Positions 57,597 to 64,000 of a DNA stretch of 64,000 nt are shown here, piece after piece. The position numbers and the translations under genes are program-made. The DNA is from Myxococcota bacterium (GTDB lineage: Bacteria; Myxococcota; B64-G9): positions 744,001-808,000 of the forward strand of contig JAKLGA010000001.1 of the NCBI GenBank assembly GCA_022710975.1. The letters run 5' to 3'. Each line of letters starts with the position of its first letter. Within the stretch, counting starts at the first letter, position 1. The notes beneath the pieces are model-generated. The model ran no database searches. It was not told the origin of the DNA and was given only the letters and a program-made list of their open reading frames with translations.

Positions 57597-58976
57597 TCAC
57601 CATGATCCGAATAGGCGCTGGCCGACCACGACGGCGTAGTCGCGCACCGACACCAGCAGCCACTCGGGCCGGGTGGCGTGGGCCGCGATGCGCGGGTTGT
57701 AATTGCCGTTCGTGCCGGCCGGCGACGCGGTGGCCGGCACGCAGGGGCCGCTCGCGCCGTCGGCGCCGATGAGCGCGGCCCAGTCCTCTGCGTCCTGGGC
57801 GTGCAGGGCCGCGGCGAAGAGCCCCGCTGCGGGGTTGTAGGCCAGGGCGAGACCATCGTAGGCGCCGCAGCCCGGCGCCAGCGGAAACGGCTCCCCCTGC
57901 GGGCTGCCGTCCGGGCCGAGGAACAGGCCCCGGGCCGCGCCGTCCCACCAGGCGGTGAGGAAGCGGCCCAGGAGGGGATCCCACTGCGCCTGGGCGGCCC
58001 AGGTTCCGGCGGCCTGGCCCAGCACCTGCGGCGGGCCCAGGATGGCGCTCGTGCCCTTCTCGACGAGGAGGGCGTGGACCGCAGCCCCGGTGGCATCGGC
58101 GAACGAGTGCGCGACCAGGTAGGCGTTGCCCCCGGGCGGCAGGGCGATGGCCGGGTCCGCGTTCCAGTCGGCGGGCGACAGCGCCAGGGCCGGACCGAGC
58201 AGCGCCCCGGCCGCGCCCACCCGCTGGGCGGTGAGGGCCCCGGTCCCCAGGGTCCAGACCACCAGGCACTCGGGGACATCCGTGGCGCAGGCGATGGCCG
58301 CGGCCACCTCCTGGTAGGAGGCGCCGCCGCCCAGGCCGAAGTCCGGGCCGAGCATGCGGGCCGCGCCCCCGTCGAGGGCGACCAGGCGGCCGCGCAGCTC
58401 CGCCTGGTCGGGGTTGGCGCGGGTGTCGTGCCAGACCACCAGGAAGCCAGCCGCCGCTGGGCACCAGGCCACGCTCGGGGTCTGGGTCCAGGCGTCGGTC
58501 TCGGGGATCTCGAACGGGGCGCCCACGGGGCTCCCGTCGCTGTCCAGGAAGGCGCCGCCCACCGGGGCGTTCCCGTGTACCACCAGGTAGACCTCGTGCA
58601 GCGGGTCGAAGGCCACGTCCGCGTGGCGCTTGCCGCCGGGCACGGTGGGGATCTCGAAGGTTGGGCCCAGGCGCTGGATGGCGAGCGATTGCGCGCCGTC
58701 GTCCGCGGGGTCGCCCGCGTCGCCGTCCGGGCCCCCGCCCTCGTCGGGGGCCCCGTGGTCCTCGTCCGTGGCCTCGACTCCGTCGTCTGCGATCCCGCCG
58801 TCGTCCTCGGCCCCGTCTGGTTCCCCGAGGGCCTCGTCGTCCGAGGCGTCCTGGCCGGCGTCGAGGTCCACGCTGCCCGCCTCCCGGCAGCCGCCCAGGC
58901 TCCCGGCGAGCGCGAGCGCCAGGAGGACGCCCGGCAGGGCGCTCACCACCGCAACCTGTGCGATCCTCCGTGGCAT
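57597..58976 (-). CDS. Lipoprotein with propeller-like repeats
   Basis: 459 residues. The lipobox is GSLGGC (Cys30), followed by an Asp/Glu/Gly-rich linker (about 35-95). The remainder carries WCPAAAGFLVVWHDTRANPD, CATDVPECLVVWTLGTG, DPLLGRFLTAWWDG and YNPAAGLFAAALHAQ, spaced about 45-50 residues apart, a pattern of beta-propeller blades like those in the metallophosphatase lipoprotein. Probably extracellular and surface-anchored; no catalytic site. It lies inside the 2.5-kb segment bracketed by tRNA-Arg and its decayed copy. Confidence 0.75.
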   Translation of the reverse strand: MPRRIAQVAVVSALPGVLLALALAGSLGGCREAGSVDLDAGQDASDDEALGEPDGAEDDGGIADDGVEATDEDHGAPDEGGGPDGDAGDPADDGAQSLAIQRLGPTFEIPTVPGGKRHADVAFDPLHEVYLVVHGNAPVGGAFLDSDGSPVGAPFEIPETDAWTQTPSVAWCPAAAGFLVVWHDTRANPDQAELRGRLVALDGGAARMLGPDFGLGGGASYQEVAAAIACATDVPECLVVWTLGTGALTAQRVGAAGALLGPALALSPADWNADPAIALPPGGNAYLVAHSFADATGAAVHALLVEKGTSAILGPPQVLGQAAGTWAAQAQWDPLLGRFLTAWWDGAARGLFLGPDGSPQGEPFPLAPGCGAYDGLALAYNPAAGLFAAALHAQDAEDWAALIGADGASGPCVPATASPAGTNGNYNPRIAAHATRPEWLLVSVRDYAVVVGQRLFGSW

Positions 58977-59015
58977 GCTACGCGCCTCGGCCTCCAGGGC
59001 GGGTCCAGCGCTCGG

Positions 59016-59744
59016 TCATGCAGTGGCGATCCTGACCCGGATGACCAGCTCGCCGCCGTCCGGAAGCTCGAAGTGCAGCATGGTCGTGCCCACCTGGACC
59101 GGGCTGACCTCGAAGGTGTCTCCGTACGGCCTCTGGATTCGGAGGCAGCCCTGGCAGTCGGCCCAGACGCGGCGGGCGCCGGGCACCGCCAGGGTGTAGG
59201 GCGTCTCATCGACGGAGAGCGTGAAGCCGATCACGGCGGGCAGGGCCAAGATCTCGATGCGGATGGCCGAGCCGTCTGCGCGGACGATGTTCAGCGCGGT
59301 GGTGCCTCCACTGGTTGCGCGTAGCCACATCTCGTCGCCGCGCTGCTCGACGGTGAGGACCTCCTCCGAGGCGACGGCGAACGCGCGGACCGACGGGAGG
59401 TGAAGCCGCGCCGTGGCGCCTGGCGCGATTGTCACCTGCGCGGGGAACACCTCCAGCAAGAGCCTGCGCCCGGTCTGGCCCGCCGCGCTCGGCGACGTCA
59501 CCTCACAAGCGCCAGGGCGCTCTCCGCGGAGCAGCCACCCTTCGGAGGTCTGGAAGGGGAGAGCCACCTCGGGCGAGGTGCTGTGCCATGCCTGGCCCGC
59601 GGGCGGACCGAGGGGCAGCAGGTCACCGACCTGCATCGAGTACCGCTCGAGGCTCGGAGTCGGAACCGGCGGAGCGGCTACCATCAGGTCGATCCAGAGC
59701 ACGAGCGCTACGGCGGCATCCGCACGCTTGGTCATCCTGCGCAT
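59016..59744 (-). CDS. Secreted protein with pilus-secretin N-terminal-like domain
   Basis: 242 residues from the ATG at 59744; the frame extends further without a ribosome-binding site. A signal peptide (ADAAVALVLWIDLMVAAPP) precedes VTIAPGATARLHLPSVRAFA, SEEVLTVEQ, WLRATSGGTTALNIVRADGS and IRIEILAL. That order matches the N-terminal domain found in CpaC/RcpA pilus secretins (PF13629). No secretin barrel follows; instead a short domain (TLAVPGARRVWADCQGCL) ends the protein. It is also inside the tRNA-bracketed segment. The role in secretion is uncertain. Confidence 0.6.
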   Translation of the reverse strand: MRRMTKRADAAVALVLWIDLMVAAPPVPTPSLERYSMQVGDLLPLGPPAGQAWHSTSPEVALPFQTSEGWLLRGERPGACEVTSPSAAGQTGRRLLLEVFPAQVTIAPGATARLHLPSVRAFAVASEEVLTVEQRGDEMWLRATSGGTTALNIVRADGSAIRIEILALPAVIGFTLSVDETPYTLAVPGARRVWADCQGCLRIQRPYGDTFEVSPVQVGTTMLHFELPDGGELVIRVRIATA

Positions 59745-59924
59745 GGCGCTGCAAGTATAGCCGAGCCGCCTGGGTGGAGTCGACGGCGGGCCGCCGGTGA
59801 GCAAAGCGTGTGGCAGCGAGCGGCCGATGGCAGCGCCCCATCGTGCGCGACCTGGCAACCGCCCGACGCCCCAGGGCCAGCGTGGCTCCAGCTCGGCGTC
59901 ACTTTAGCGTGCGGGAAACGCGCC

Positions 59925-59990
59925 TGAGAGGACTCTCACCCCGGCCCCCGATGTCCGGGGGCCGGGGCTGCTCGGCCCGGGTGCCGGGCC
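59925..59990. repeat. Three perfect inverted repeats in tandem downstream of tRNA-Arg
   Basis: TGAGAG/CTCTCA (59925-59938, 2-base loop), CCCCGGCCCCCG/CGGGGGCCGGGG (59939-59967, 5-base loop) and GGCCCGG/CCGGGCC (59974-59990, 3-base loop) follow one another within 66 bp. All arms are perfect. They end 21 bases from the tRNA-Arg 3' end. They could be a tRNA-operon terminator cluster without a T-tract, a structured RNA or part of a recombination site. Confidence 0.75.
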
Positions 59991-60008
59991 TCGCTGCCTC
60001 TGGAGTGA

Positions 60009-60038
60009 GACGCGCCTGGCGTGATTCGAACACGCGGC
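60009..60038. repeat. 30-bp direct repeat, intact copy (tRNA-Arg 3' end)
   Basis: This is identical to 57496-57525. The two copies bracket 2.48 kb holding two secreted-protein genes. No integrase or transposase lies in between. Confidence 0.8.
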
Positions 60039-60084
60039 CCACGGCTTAGAAGGCCGTTGCTCTATCCAGCTGAGCTACAGGCGC
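60011..60084 (-). tRNA. tRNA-Arg (TCT)
   Basis: The acceptor stem GCGCCTG/CAGGCGC pairs perfectly. The anticodon loop CTTCTAA gives TCT (anticodon at 60050-60048), and the T-loop is TTCGAAT. CCA is not encoded. It is six bases downstream of tRNA-Pro on the same strand. The 3' end is duplicated at 57496-57525. Confidence 0.95.
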
Positions 60085-60090
60085 ATGCAA

Positions 60091-60165
60091 TCGGGGCGGG
60101 CGGATTTGAACCGCCGACCTCCTGCTCCCAAGGCAGGCGCGCTGACCAGACTGCGCTACGCCCCG
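60091..60165 (-). tRNA. tRNA-Pro (TGG)
   Basis: The acceptor stem is CGGGGCG/CGCCCCG. The anticodon stem-loop CCTGC-CTTGGGA-GCAGG gives TGG (60130-60128), and the T-loop is TTCAAAT. CCA is not encoded. First tRNA of a two-gene unit with tRNA-Arg. Confidence 0.95.
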
Positions 60166-60177
60166 ATCCGGTCGGGC

Positions 60178-60207
60178 AGGATAGTCCACCCCGAGGGGAG
60201 CGATCAA
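60178..60207 (-). promoter_or_regulatory. Putative promoter of the tRNA-Pro/tRNA-Arg unit
   Basis: TTGATC (60207-60202), an 18-bp spacer and TATCCT (60183-60178), 13 bases upstream of the tRNA-Pro 5' end. Confidence 0.45.
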
Positions 60208-60220
60208 GCCCGGCGTCGCG

Positions 60221-61135
60221 CTAGCGCTGGTTCAGCTTGAAGTCGAACTTGAGTACGGCCACGGCCTCCACCGGGTGTCCGCCTGCCACGAACGGCTTGA
60301 AACGCCAGGTGCGCAGCGCCTCCTGGACGCCCTCCTCGAACAGCGGATCGGACTTGAGGAACGTGGTCTCGCGGATCTTGCCCTGGGTGTCGATGAGGAT
60401 CTCGGCCAGGAGCGTGGCCTCCGAGCTCATCCTGAGCGCCCTGTCGGGGTACTCGGGCTGGCTGCCCTGGGTCCGCCGGCTGAGGGCCAGCGCCTGGGGC
60501 AGGAAGAGGCGCCGGGGCGGTATGGCCTGGCCCCCCTGGGCGCCCACCTGGCGGGTGAGCTTGAGGAAGGCGTGCGAGAAGTCCGCGCCCTGCCGCCGGG
60601 CCGCGCCCGGGTTGCTCACCATGCTGACGGGCTGGGTGCGGGCGTCCACCCCCAGGGCGGCACCCCTGGCCACGTCCTCGGGGTCGAGGGCGAGGAGCAG
60701 CACCTGGCGCCGCTCGGCCAGGGCCACCAGGCCAGGCAGCTCCTGCTGGAGTCCCGGGCCGAGGACGAGCACGTCGTAGCCCCGGTCCGCCGTGGCCAGC
60801 TCCGCCTCGCGCGCCGAGCGCACGGAGAGCCTGCGCACCTCCGTGGACACACCGGGGAAGTGGTCCTTCAGCTTGGCCCGCAGGAGCTCCTCCGAGCGCT
60901 CCGCCGCGAGCACGCTCGGCTGGCTCCCGGCCTGGGCGACCACCCCCACCACCAGCTTGTCCTGGCAGCGCTCGGTGAAGAAGCGGTCGTAGGGCAAGGC
61001 CTTCATGAACACGTCCACGACCTCGGGGCCTGGTCCCTCGGCGGCCAGGGATGGCGCCACGCTCGTGATCGCGAGCGCGCAGGCGGCTAGCCCGAGGCAG
61101 GCCTCCCTCCAGGGCCATCTTCGTCTCTTGCTCAT
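60221..61135 (-). CDS. YfiR-like domain fused to a TonB C-terminal domain
   Basis: 304 residues with a signal peptide (LGLAACALAITSVAPSLAA). The N-terminal part (about 36-190) fits the YfiR/DUF4154 pattern: VDVFMKALPYDRFFTERCQD, LVVGVVAQAG, DVLVLGPGLQQELPGLVALA, SMVSNPGAARRQGADFS. The C-terminal part (about 225-304) is TonB_C: QPEYPDRALRMSSEATLLAE, ILIDTQGKIRETTFLKSDPLF, WRFKPFVAGG. YfiR regulates diguanylate cyclases from the periplasm; TonB_C normally contacts outer-membrane receptors. The fusion lacks a transmembrane TonB helix apart from the signal. Probably periplasmic; partner unknown. Confidence 0.75.
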   Translation of the reverse strand: MSKRRRWPWREACLGLAACALAITSVAPSLAAEGPGPEVVDVFMKALPYDRFFTERCQDKLVVGVVAQAGSQPSVLAAERSEELLRAKLKDHFPGVSTEVRRLSVRSAREAELATADRGYDVLVLGPGLQQELPGLVALAERRQVLLLALDPEDVARGAALGVDARTQPVSMVSNPGAARRQGADFSHAFLKLTRQVGAQGGQAIPPRRLFLPQALALSRRTQGSQPEYPDRALRMSSEATLLAEILIDTQGKIRETTFLKSDPLFEEGVQEALRTWRFKPFVAGGHPVEAVAVLKFDFKLNQR

Positions 61136-61231
61136 GCGCTCTCCTCACCCGGCGACAACATGAGGACGTGTTAAATCCATAAGATACCTGGCGGCTCCTG
61201 TCTATTACCCATTGGGGTGAGCAAGGATCGA

Positions 61232-61260
61232 TTGCTAACGGTTGGAGAACGTGGCATAAC
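61232..61260 (+). promoter_or_regulatory. Putative promoter of tRNA-Leu
   Basis: TTGCTA (61232-61237), a 17-bp spacer and CATAAC (61255-61260) lie 13 bases before the tRNA-Leu 5' end. No terminator separates it from the downstream genes, so it may also serve them. Confidence 0.45.
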
Positions 61261-61273
61261 ACGCCGGCGCCAC

Positions 61274-61353
61274 GCGAGAGTGGCGGAATGGTAGACGCGC
61301 CAGACTTAGGATCTGGTGCCTCCGGCGTGGGGGTTCGAGTCCCCCCTCTCGCA
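61274..61353 (+). tRNA. tRNA-Leu (TAG)
   Basis: The acceptor stem GCGAGAG/CTCTCGC pairs perfectly. The anticodon stem-loop CCAGA-CTTAGGA-TCTGG gives TAG (61307-61309), and a long variable arm and T-loop TTCGAGT are present. CCA is not encoded. It is 30 bases upstream of the next coding region with no terminator between. Confidence 0.95.
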
Positions 61354-61383
61354 TGTCCCTCCAGGGCCAGGAGGATGATCATC

Positions 61384-62391
61384 GTGGGCCCTCTGTGGCT
61401 CGGTCTGCTCGCGCTCCTGGAGCCCGCGGCCCAGCCGGCCCCGGCCTGGGAGGGGACTGTCCTGGCCGCCGCCCAGGACGACCCCCAGGGCGAGGACTGG
61501 GGGGACGACCTCCTCGGCCCCAGCGCCCCGAAGAAGAAGCCGACCCCGAAGCCCGGCGACAAGAAACCGGACGGCAAGAAACCGGGCGACAAGAAACCGG
61601 GTGACAAGAAGCCCGGCCCCGAGGAGCACGAGGCCGATCTCGAGGACAGCCCGTTCCTGGACATCCCTCCGGTGGACCTGGTCCCACCTCCGGAGCAGCC
61701 CGCCGACAAGCCGGGGGCCCCGGCCCTCGAGGAGCCTCCCGAGCCAGGCCGCGCGGAGAAGCCGGGTCCCAGGAAGAAACCAGCGCCGGCCGAGGAGCCA
61801 GCGCCGGCCGGGGAGCCTGCGCCGGCCGAGGAGCCTGCCCGCCCTCCGGAGCCTTCCCCCTCGAAGGATTCCTCCCCGCGGGCGGAGCCCGCGGCCAGCT
61901 CCCCGGAGGAGGAGGACAAGGACCCCAACTTCCTGGTGGACCTCGACGGCGGGGTGATGATCCTGCGCGGGGCGCGCTTCCAGGGGCTGGCCGGGTTCGG
62001 CCTGGGCTGGAACCTGGGCAAGGTGCTGGGCTGGCCCGGGCTGTTCCTCAAGGCCGACCTGGACATGGTGATCGGCCGGAGCGCGCTGGGGGCCGAGTAC
62101 CTCATGTTCGACGCCCTGTTCGGCTTCCTGGCACGCTTCCACCTGGGGCCGGTCTGCCTGCTGGTGGATCTGGACTTCGGGCTGCGGCACCTGGCGGTGA
62201 CCCAGGAGGCCGCCGGGACCCCCACGCCCGTGGCCGGCTTCGGCGCCTCGGGCGGGCTGGGGCTGGAGGTGCCGCTGACCGACTTGTTTTCCTTGCACCT
62301 GGGGGCCGATGCCAGGTACATGCGCGATCCGCTGACCCAGCGGTTCGAGTTCTCGACCGCGCTGATGGCCGGCGTGGGTTTCGTCTTCTAG
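61384..62391 (+). CDS. Outer-membrane-type protein with Lys/Pro-rich linker
   Basis: 335 residues from the GTG at 61384, which is nine bases after AGGAGG (61369-61374); the ATG at 61375 directly abuts that site, so it is unlikely to be used. A signal-like N-terminus (GPLWLGLLALLEP) precedes a long charged linker (about 30-180) with KKPGD and EEPAPA repeats. The C-terminal 150 residues alternate hydrophobic strands (GLAGFGLGWNLGKVLG, FEFSTALMAGVGFVF), ending in Phe as outer-membrane barrels do. Function unknown. It is upstream of tig and clpP and may share the tRNA-Leu promoter. Confidence 0.7.
   Translation: MGPLWLGLLALLEPAAQPAPAWEGTVLAAAQDDPQGEDWGDDLLGPSAPKKKPTPKPGDKKPDGKKPGDKKPGDKKPGPEEHEADLEDSPFLDIPPVDLVPPPEQPADKPGAPALEEPPEPGRAEKPGPRKKPAPAEEPAPAGEPAPAEEPARPPEPSPSKDSSPRAEPAASSPEEEDKDPNFLVDLDGGVMILRGARFQGLAGFGLGWNLGKVLGWPGLFLKADLDMVIGRSALGAEYLMFDALFGFLARFHLGPVCLLVDLDFGLRHLAVTQEAAGTPTPVAGFGASGGLGLEVPLTDLFSLHLGADARYMRDPLTQRFEFSTALMAGVGFVF
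61552..61611 (+). repeat. 15-bp in-frame tandem repeat
   Basis: Four units of the type CCGGGCGACAAGAAA encode PGDKK pentapeptides in the linker of the outer-membrane-type protein. Confidence 0.75.
61783..61836 (+). repeat. 18-bp in-frame tandem repeat
   Basis: Three units of the type GCGCCGGCCGAGGAGCCA encode APAEEP hexapeptides in the same linker. Confidence 0.75.
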
Positions 62392-62430
62392 AAGCTCCTC
62401 GAGTTTCTGGAGGAGAGGGAGAATCGACGG

Positions 62431-63789
62431 ATGAAGACCACGGTGGAAGTGAACGATGCCCTGCACAGGACGCTGACGGTCGAGATCCCCTGGAACATGC
62501 TCCAGGAGGAGCTCGAGCGCGAGTACCAGGAGCTCGCCAAGAAGGCCGCGCTGCCCGGCTTCCGCAAGGGCAAGGTGCCCCACGGCGTGCTCAAGCAGCG
62601 CTACGGTCGCCAGGTGAACGACGAGGTGCTGGCCCGGCTGATCCAGGACTCCTACGAGGCCGCCCTGGTGCAGAACAAGGTCTACCCGGTGGCCAAGCCG
62701 GAGCTGACCCGGGGCGAGCTCAAGGAGGGTGAGCCCTACACCTACGTGGCCCGGGTCGAGGTGCGCCCGGAGATCGAGCTGAAGCAGCTCTCGGGCTTCA
62801 CCTTCGCCGAGAAGAAGGTGGAGCTCCAGGCCGAGGCCGTGGAGCACGAGCTCGAGCACCTGCGCGACGGACGCGCGATCCTCAAGCCGGTCGAGGGCCG
62901 GGAGGAGGCCCAGAAGGGCGACACCGCCATCCTGGACTACCGCGCCACCCGGGACGGCAAGCCGGTGCGCGGCGGGGAGCGGCAGGACCACCCCCTGCAG
63001 CTCGGCGGCGGCAACGCCGTGCCGGGCTTCGAGGAGGCGGTGCTGGGCATGAAGGTCGGGCAGCACAAGGAGTTCGAGCTGGTCTTCCCGGCCGAGGGCG
63101 TGGCGCCCGACCTGGCCGGCCAGACCGTGCGTTTCCATGTCGAGCTGAAGGCGCTGAAGCAGCGCGAGGTGCCCGCGCTCGACGACGAGTTCGTGCGCGA
63201 TCTGGGCGAGGAGGGCGTGAGCACGGTGGCCGAGCTCGAGGCCAAGATCCGGCGCACCCTCACGGAGCGGGCCGAGGCGCAGCTGCGGCGCGAGCGGCGG
63301 GACGAGCTCATCGACAAGCTGATCGAGGCCAACCCGTTCCCGGTGCCGCCCGCGCTGGTGGAGCGCCAGCAGGACGCCATGGCCCGCGAGATGCAGACCT
63401 TCCTGAGCATGCAGGGCCTCGATCCCAAGGAGCTGTCCCAGGGGTTCGAACGGTTGAAGAAGGACATGGCCGGGCGGGCCGAGCGCGAGGTGAAGGCCGC
63501 GCTGCTGCTGGCCGCGGTGGCCGCCCGCGAGAAGATCGAGGTGAGCGACGAGGATCTCGGGAAGCACATCCAGGAGCGCGCCGCCCGCTCCGGGCAGAAC
63601 GCCGCCCAGGTGCGCGCCTACCTCGACGAGCCCGAGCACCGCGAGGAGGCCCGGTTGGGGCTCCGGCGGGAGAAGGTGCTTGATCATCTGATGAAACTGT
63701 CTAACATGGAGCCCGCCGCGGCGGCCGCGGGCGCGCCGGCGACTCCCGCCGCGGACGAAGCGCCCGAGGCCCGAGGAGACAAGGCATGA
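62431..63789 (+). CDS. tig: Trigger factor (ribosome-associated prolyl isomerase)
   Basis: 452 residues, the usual length. The ribosome-binding loop is in [12 protein letters not shown]. The N-terminal domain ([18 protein letters not shown]), an FKBP-type PPIase middle domain ([38 protein letters not shown]) and the C-terminal helical chaperone domain ([20 protein letters not shown]) are all present. The Ala/Pro-rich tail ends [10 protein letters not shown]. It binds nascent chains at the ribosome exit. The stop overlaps the clpP ATG, giving the standard tig-clpP order. Confidence 0.95.
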   Translation: MKTTVEVNDALHRTLTVEIPWNMLQEELEREYQELAKKAALPGFRKGKVPHGVLKQRYGRQVNDEVLARLIQDSYEAALVQNKVYPVAKPELTRGELKEGEPYTYVARVEVRPEIELKQLSGFTFAEKKVELQAEAVEHELEHLRDGRAILKPVEGREEAQKGDTAILDYRATRDGKPVRGGERQDHPLQLGGGNAVPGFEEAVLGMKVGQHKEFELVFPAEGVAPDLAGQTVRFHVELKALKQREVPALDDEFVRDLGEEGVSTVAELEAKIRRTLTERAEAQLRRERRDELIDKLIEANPFPVPPALVERQQDAMAREMQTFLSMQGLDPKELSQGFERLKKDMAGRAEREVKAALLLAAVAAREKIEVSDEDLGKHIQERAARSGQNAAQVRAYLDEPEHREEARLGLRREKVLDHLMKLSNMEPAAAAAGAPATPAADEAPEARGDKA

Positions 63790-64000
63790 CCCTGGTACCC
63801 ATCGTCGTCGAGCAGTCTCACCGCGGCGAGCGCGCCTACGACATCTACTCCCGGCTGCTCAAGGACCGCATCATCTTCCTGGGCACCGAGATCGACGACC
63901 TCGAGGCGAACCTGGTCATCGCCCAGATGCTCTTCCTGGAGTCCGAGGACCCCGACAAGGACATCAACCTGTACATCAACTCCCCCGGCGGCAGCGTCAG
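63786..64000 (+). CDS. clpP: ATP-dependent Clp protease proteolytic subunit, N-terminal part
   Basis: The gene runs off the right edge; 71 codons are visible. It begins [20 protein letters not shown], then [18 protein letters not shown] and [12 protein letters not shown], all ClpP hallmarks. The catalytic Ser, His and Asp lie beyond the window. It forms the barrel that degrades substrates fed by ClpX or ClpA. Its ATG overlaps the tig stop by four bases, so it is translationally coupled. Confidence 0.95.
   Translation, partial: MTLVPIVVEQSHRGERAYDIYSRLLKDRIIFLGTEIDDLEANLVIAQMLFLESEDPDKDINLYINSPGGSV

Overview
The window is very GC-rich and densely packed with genes. It looks like chromosomal DNA from a myxobacterium-like deltaproteobacterium (Myxococcota or a relative); this is inferred from content, not from a database match. 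The pointers are many secreted lipoproteins with Cys-rich 'NCGxC' repeats, Asp/Gly-rich linkers after the lipobox, FHA proteins, a perfect sigma-54 promoter, an FGE/SUMF1-type lipoprotein, an orphan ParA with coiled-coil partners, a CHASE2 cyclase and a small multihaem cytochrome. I see no rRNA, CRISPR array, insertion sequence, integrase or plasmid origin. No gene-free stretch exceeds 300 bases.

Layout. 1-2.7 kb: the end of an ABC-2 permease, then two tandem paralogous secreted proteins. 2.8-7.6 kb: a NrtR-like Nudix regulator faces an operon of two radical SAM enzymes, an endonuclease III-like glycosylase and a B3/B4-domain protein; a perfect 13-bp palindrome lies between them. 7.8-11.6 kb: a Trk/Ktr potassium system followed by a kinase-less KinB-like sensor. 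11.6-19.2 kb: DsbD, a Pycsar-TM-like protein behind a sigma-54 promoter, a Cys-rich lipoprotein, a double flavodoxin-fold protein and a cold-shock protein. 19.4-24.4 kb: a likely five-gene leftward operon of coiled-coil/HEAT protein, ParA, coiled-coil protein, a small secreted protein related to the 0.3-2.7 kb pair, and an FGE lipoprotein. 24.5-31.1 kb: a stand-alone NFACT-R domain, a lipoprotein, a HAD-IG nucleotidase, a metallophosphatase-propeller lipoprotein and a Cys-rich lipoprotein. 31.2-35.4 kb: two FHA paralogues flank a membrane acyltransferase-like protein, followed by a carboxypeptidase-regulatory/PDZ protein. 35.4-43.5 kb: a DUF2892 protein, a C1 peptidase, a hydrolase, a tetrahaem cytochrome and a complete RND efflux operon (OMF, MFP, RND). 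43.5-57.5 kb: lipoproteins, a metallo-beta-lactamase-fold enzyme, an SDR, an Ntn amidase, an MsrB-MsrA fusion, a hemerythrin, an L,D-transpeptidase-family protein, VanW, a methyltransferase and a CHASE2 adenylate cyclase operon. 57.5-61.4 kb: a degenerate tRNA-Arg copy, two secreted proteins, three tandem hairpins, tRNA-Arg(TCT), tRNA-Pro(TGG), a YfiR-TonB_C fusion and tRNA-Leu(TAG). 61.4-64 kb: an outer-membrane-type protein, trigger factor and the start of ClpP.

The least ordinary regions are the NrtR/radical SAM/glycosylase/B3-B4 cluster, the ParA-coiled-coil operon, the FHA-acyltransferase-FHA cassette, the sigma-54-driven Pycsar-TM-like gene, and the 2.5-kb segment bracketed by tRNA-Arg and a decayed copy of its 3' part. 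Functions for these clusters are inferred from domains and gene order. Several genes lack a Shine-Dalgarno sequence and have promoter-like hexamers placed so that transcription would start at or next to the ATG, which suggests leaderless mRNAs.
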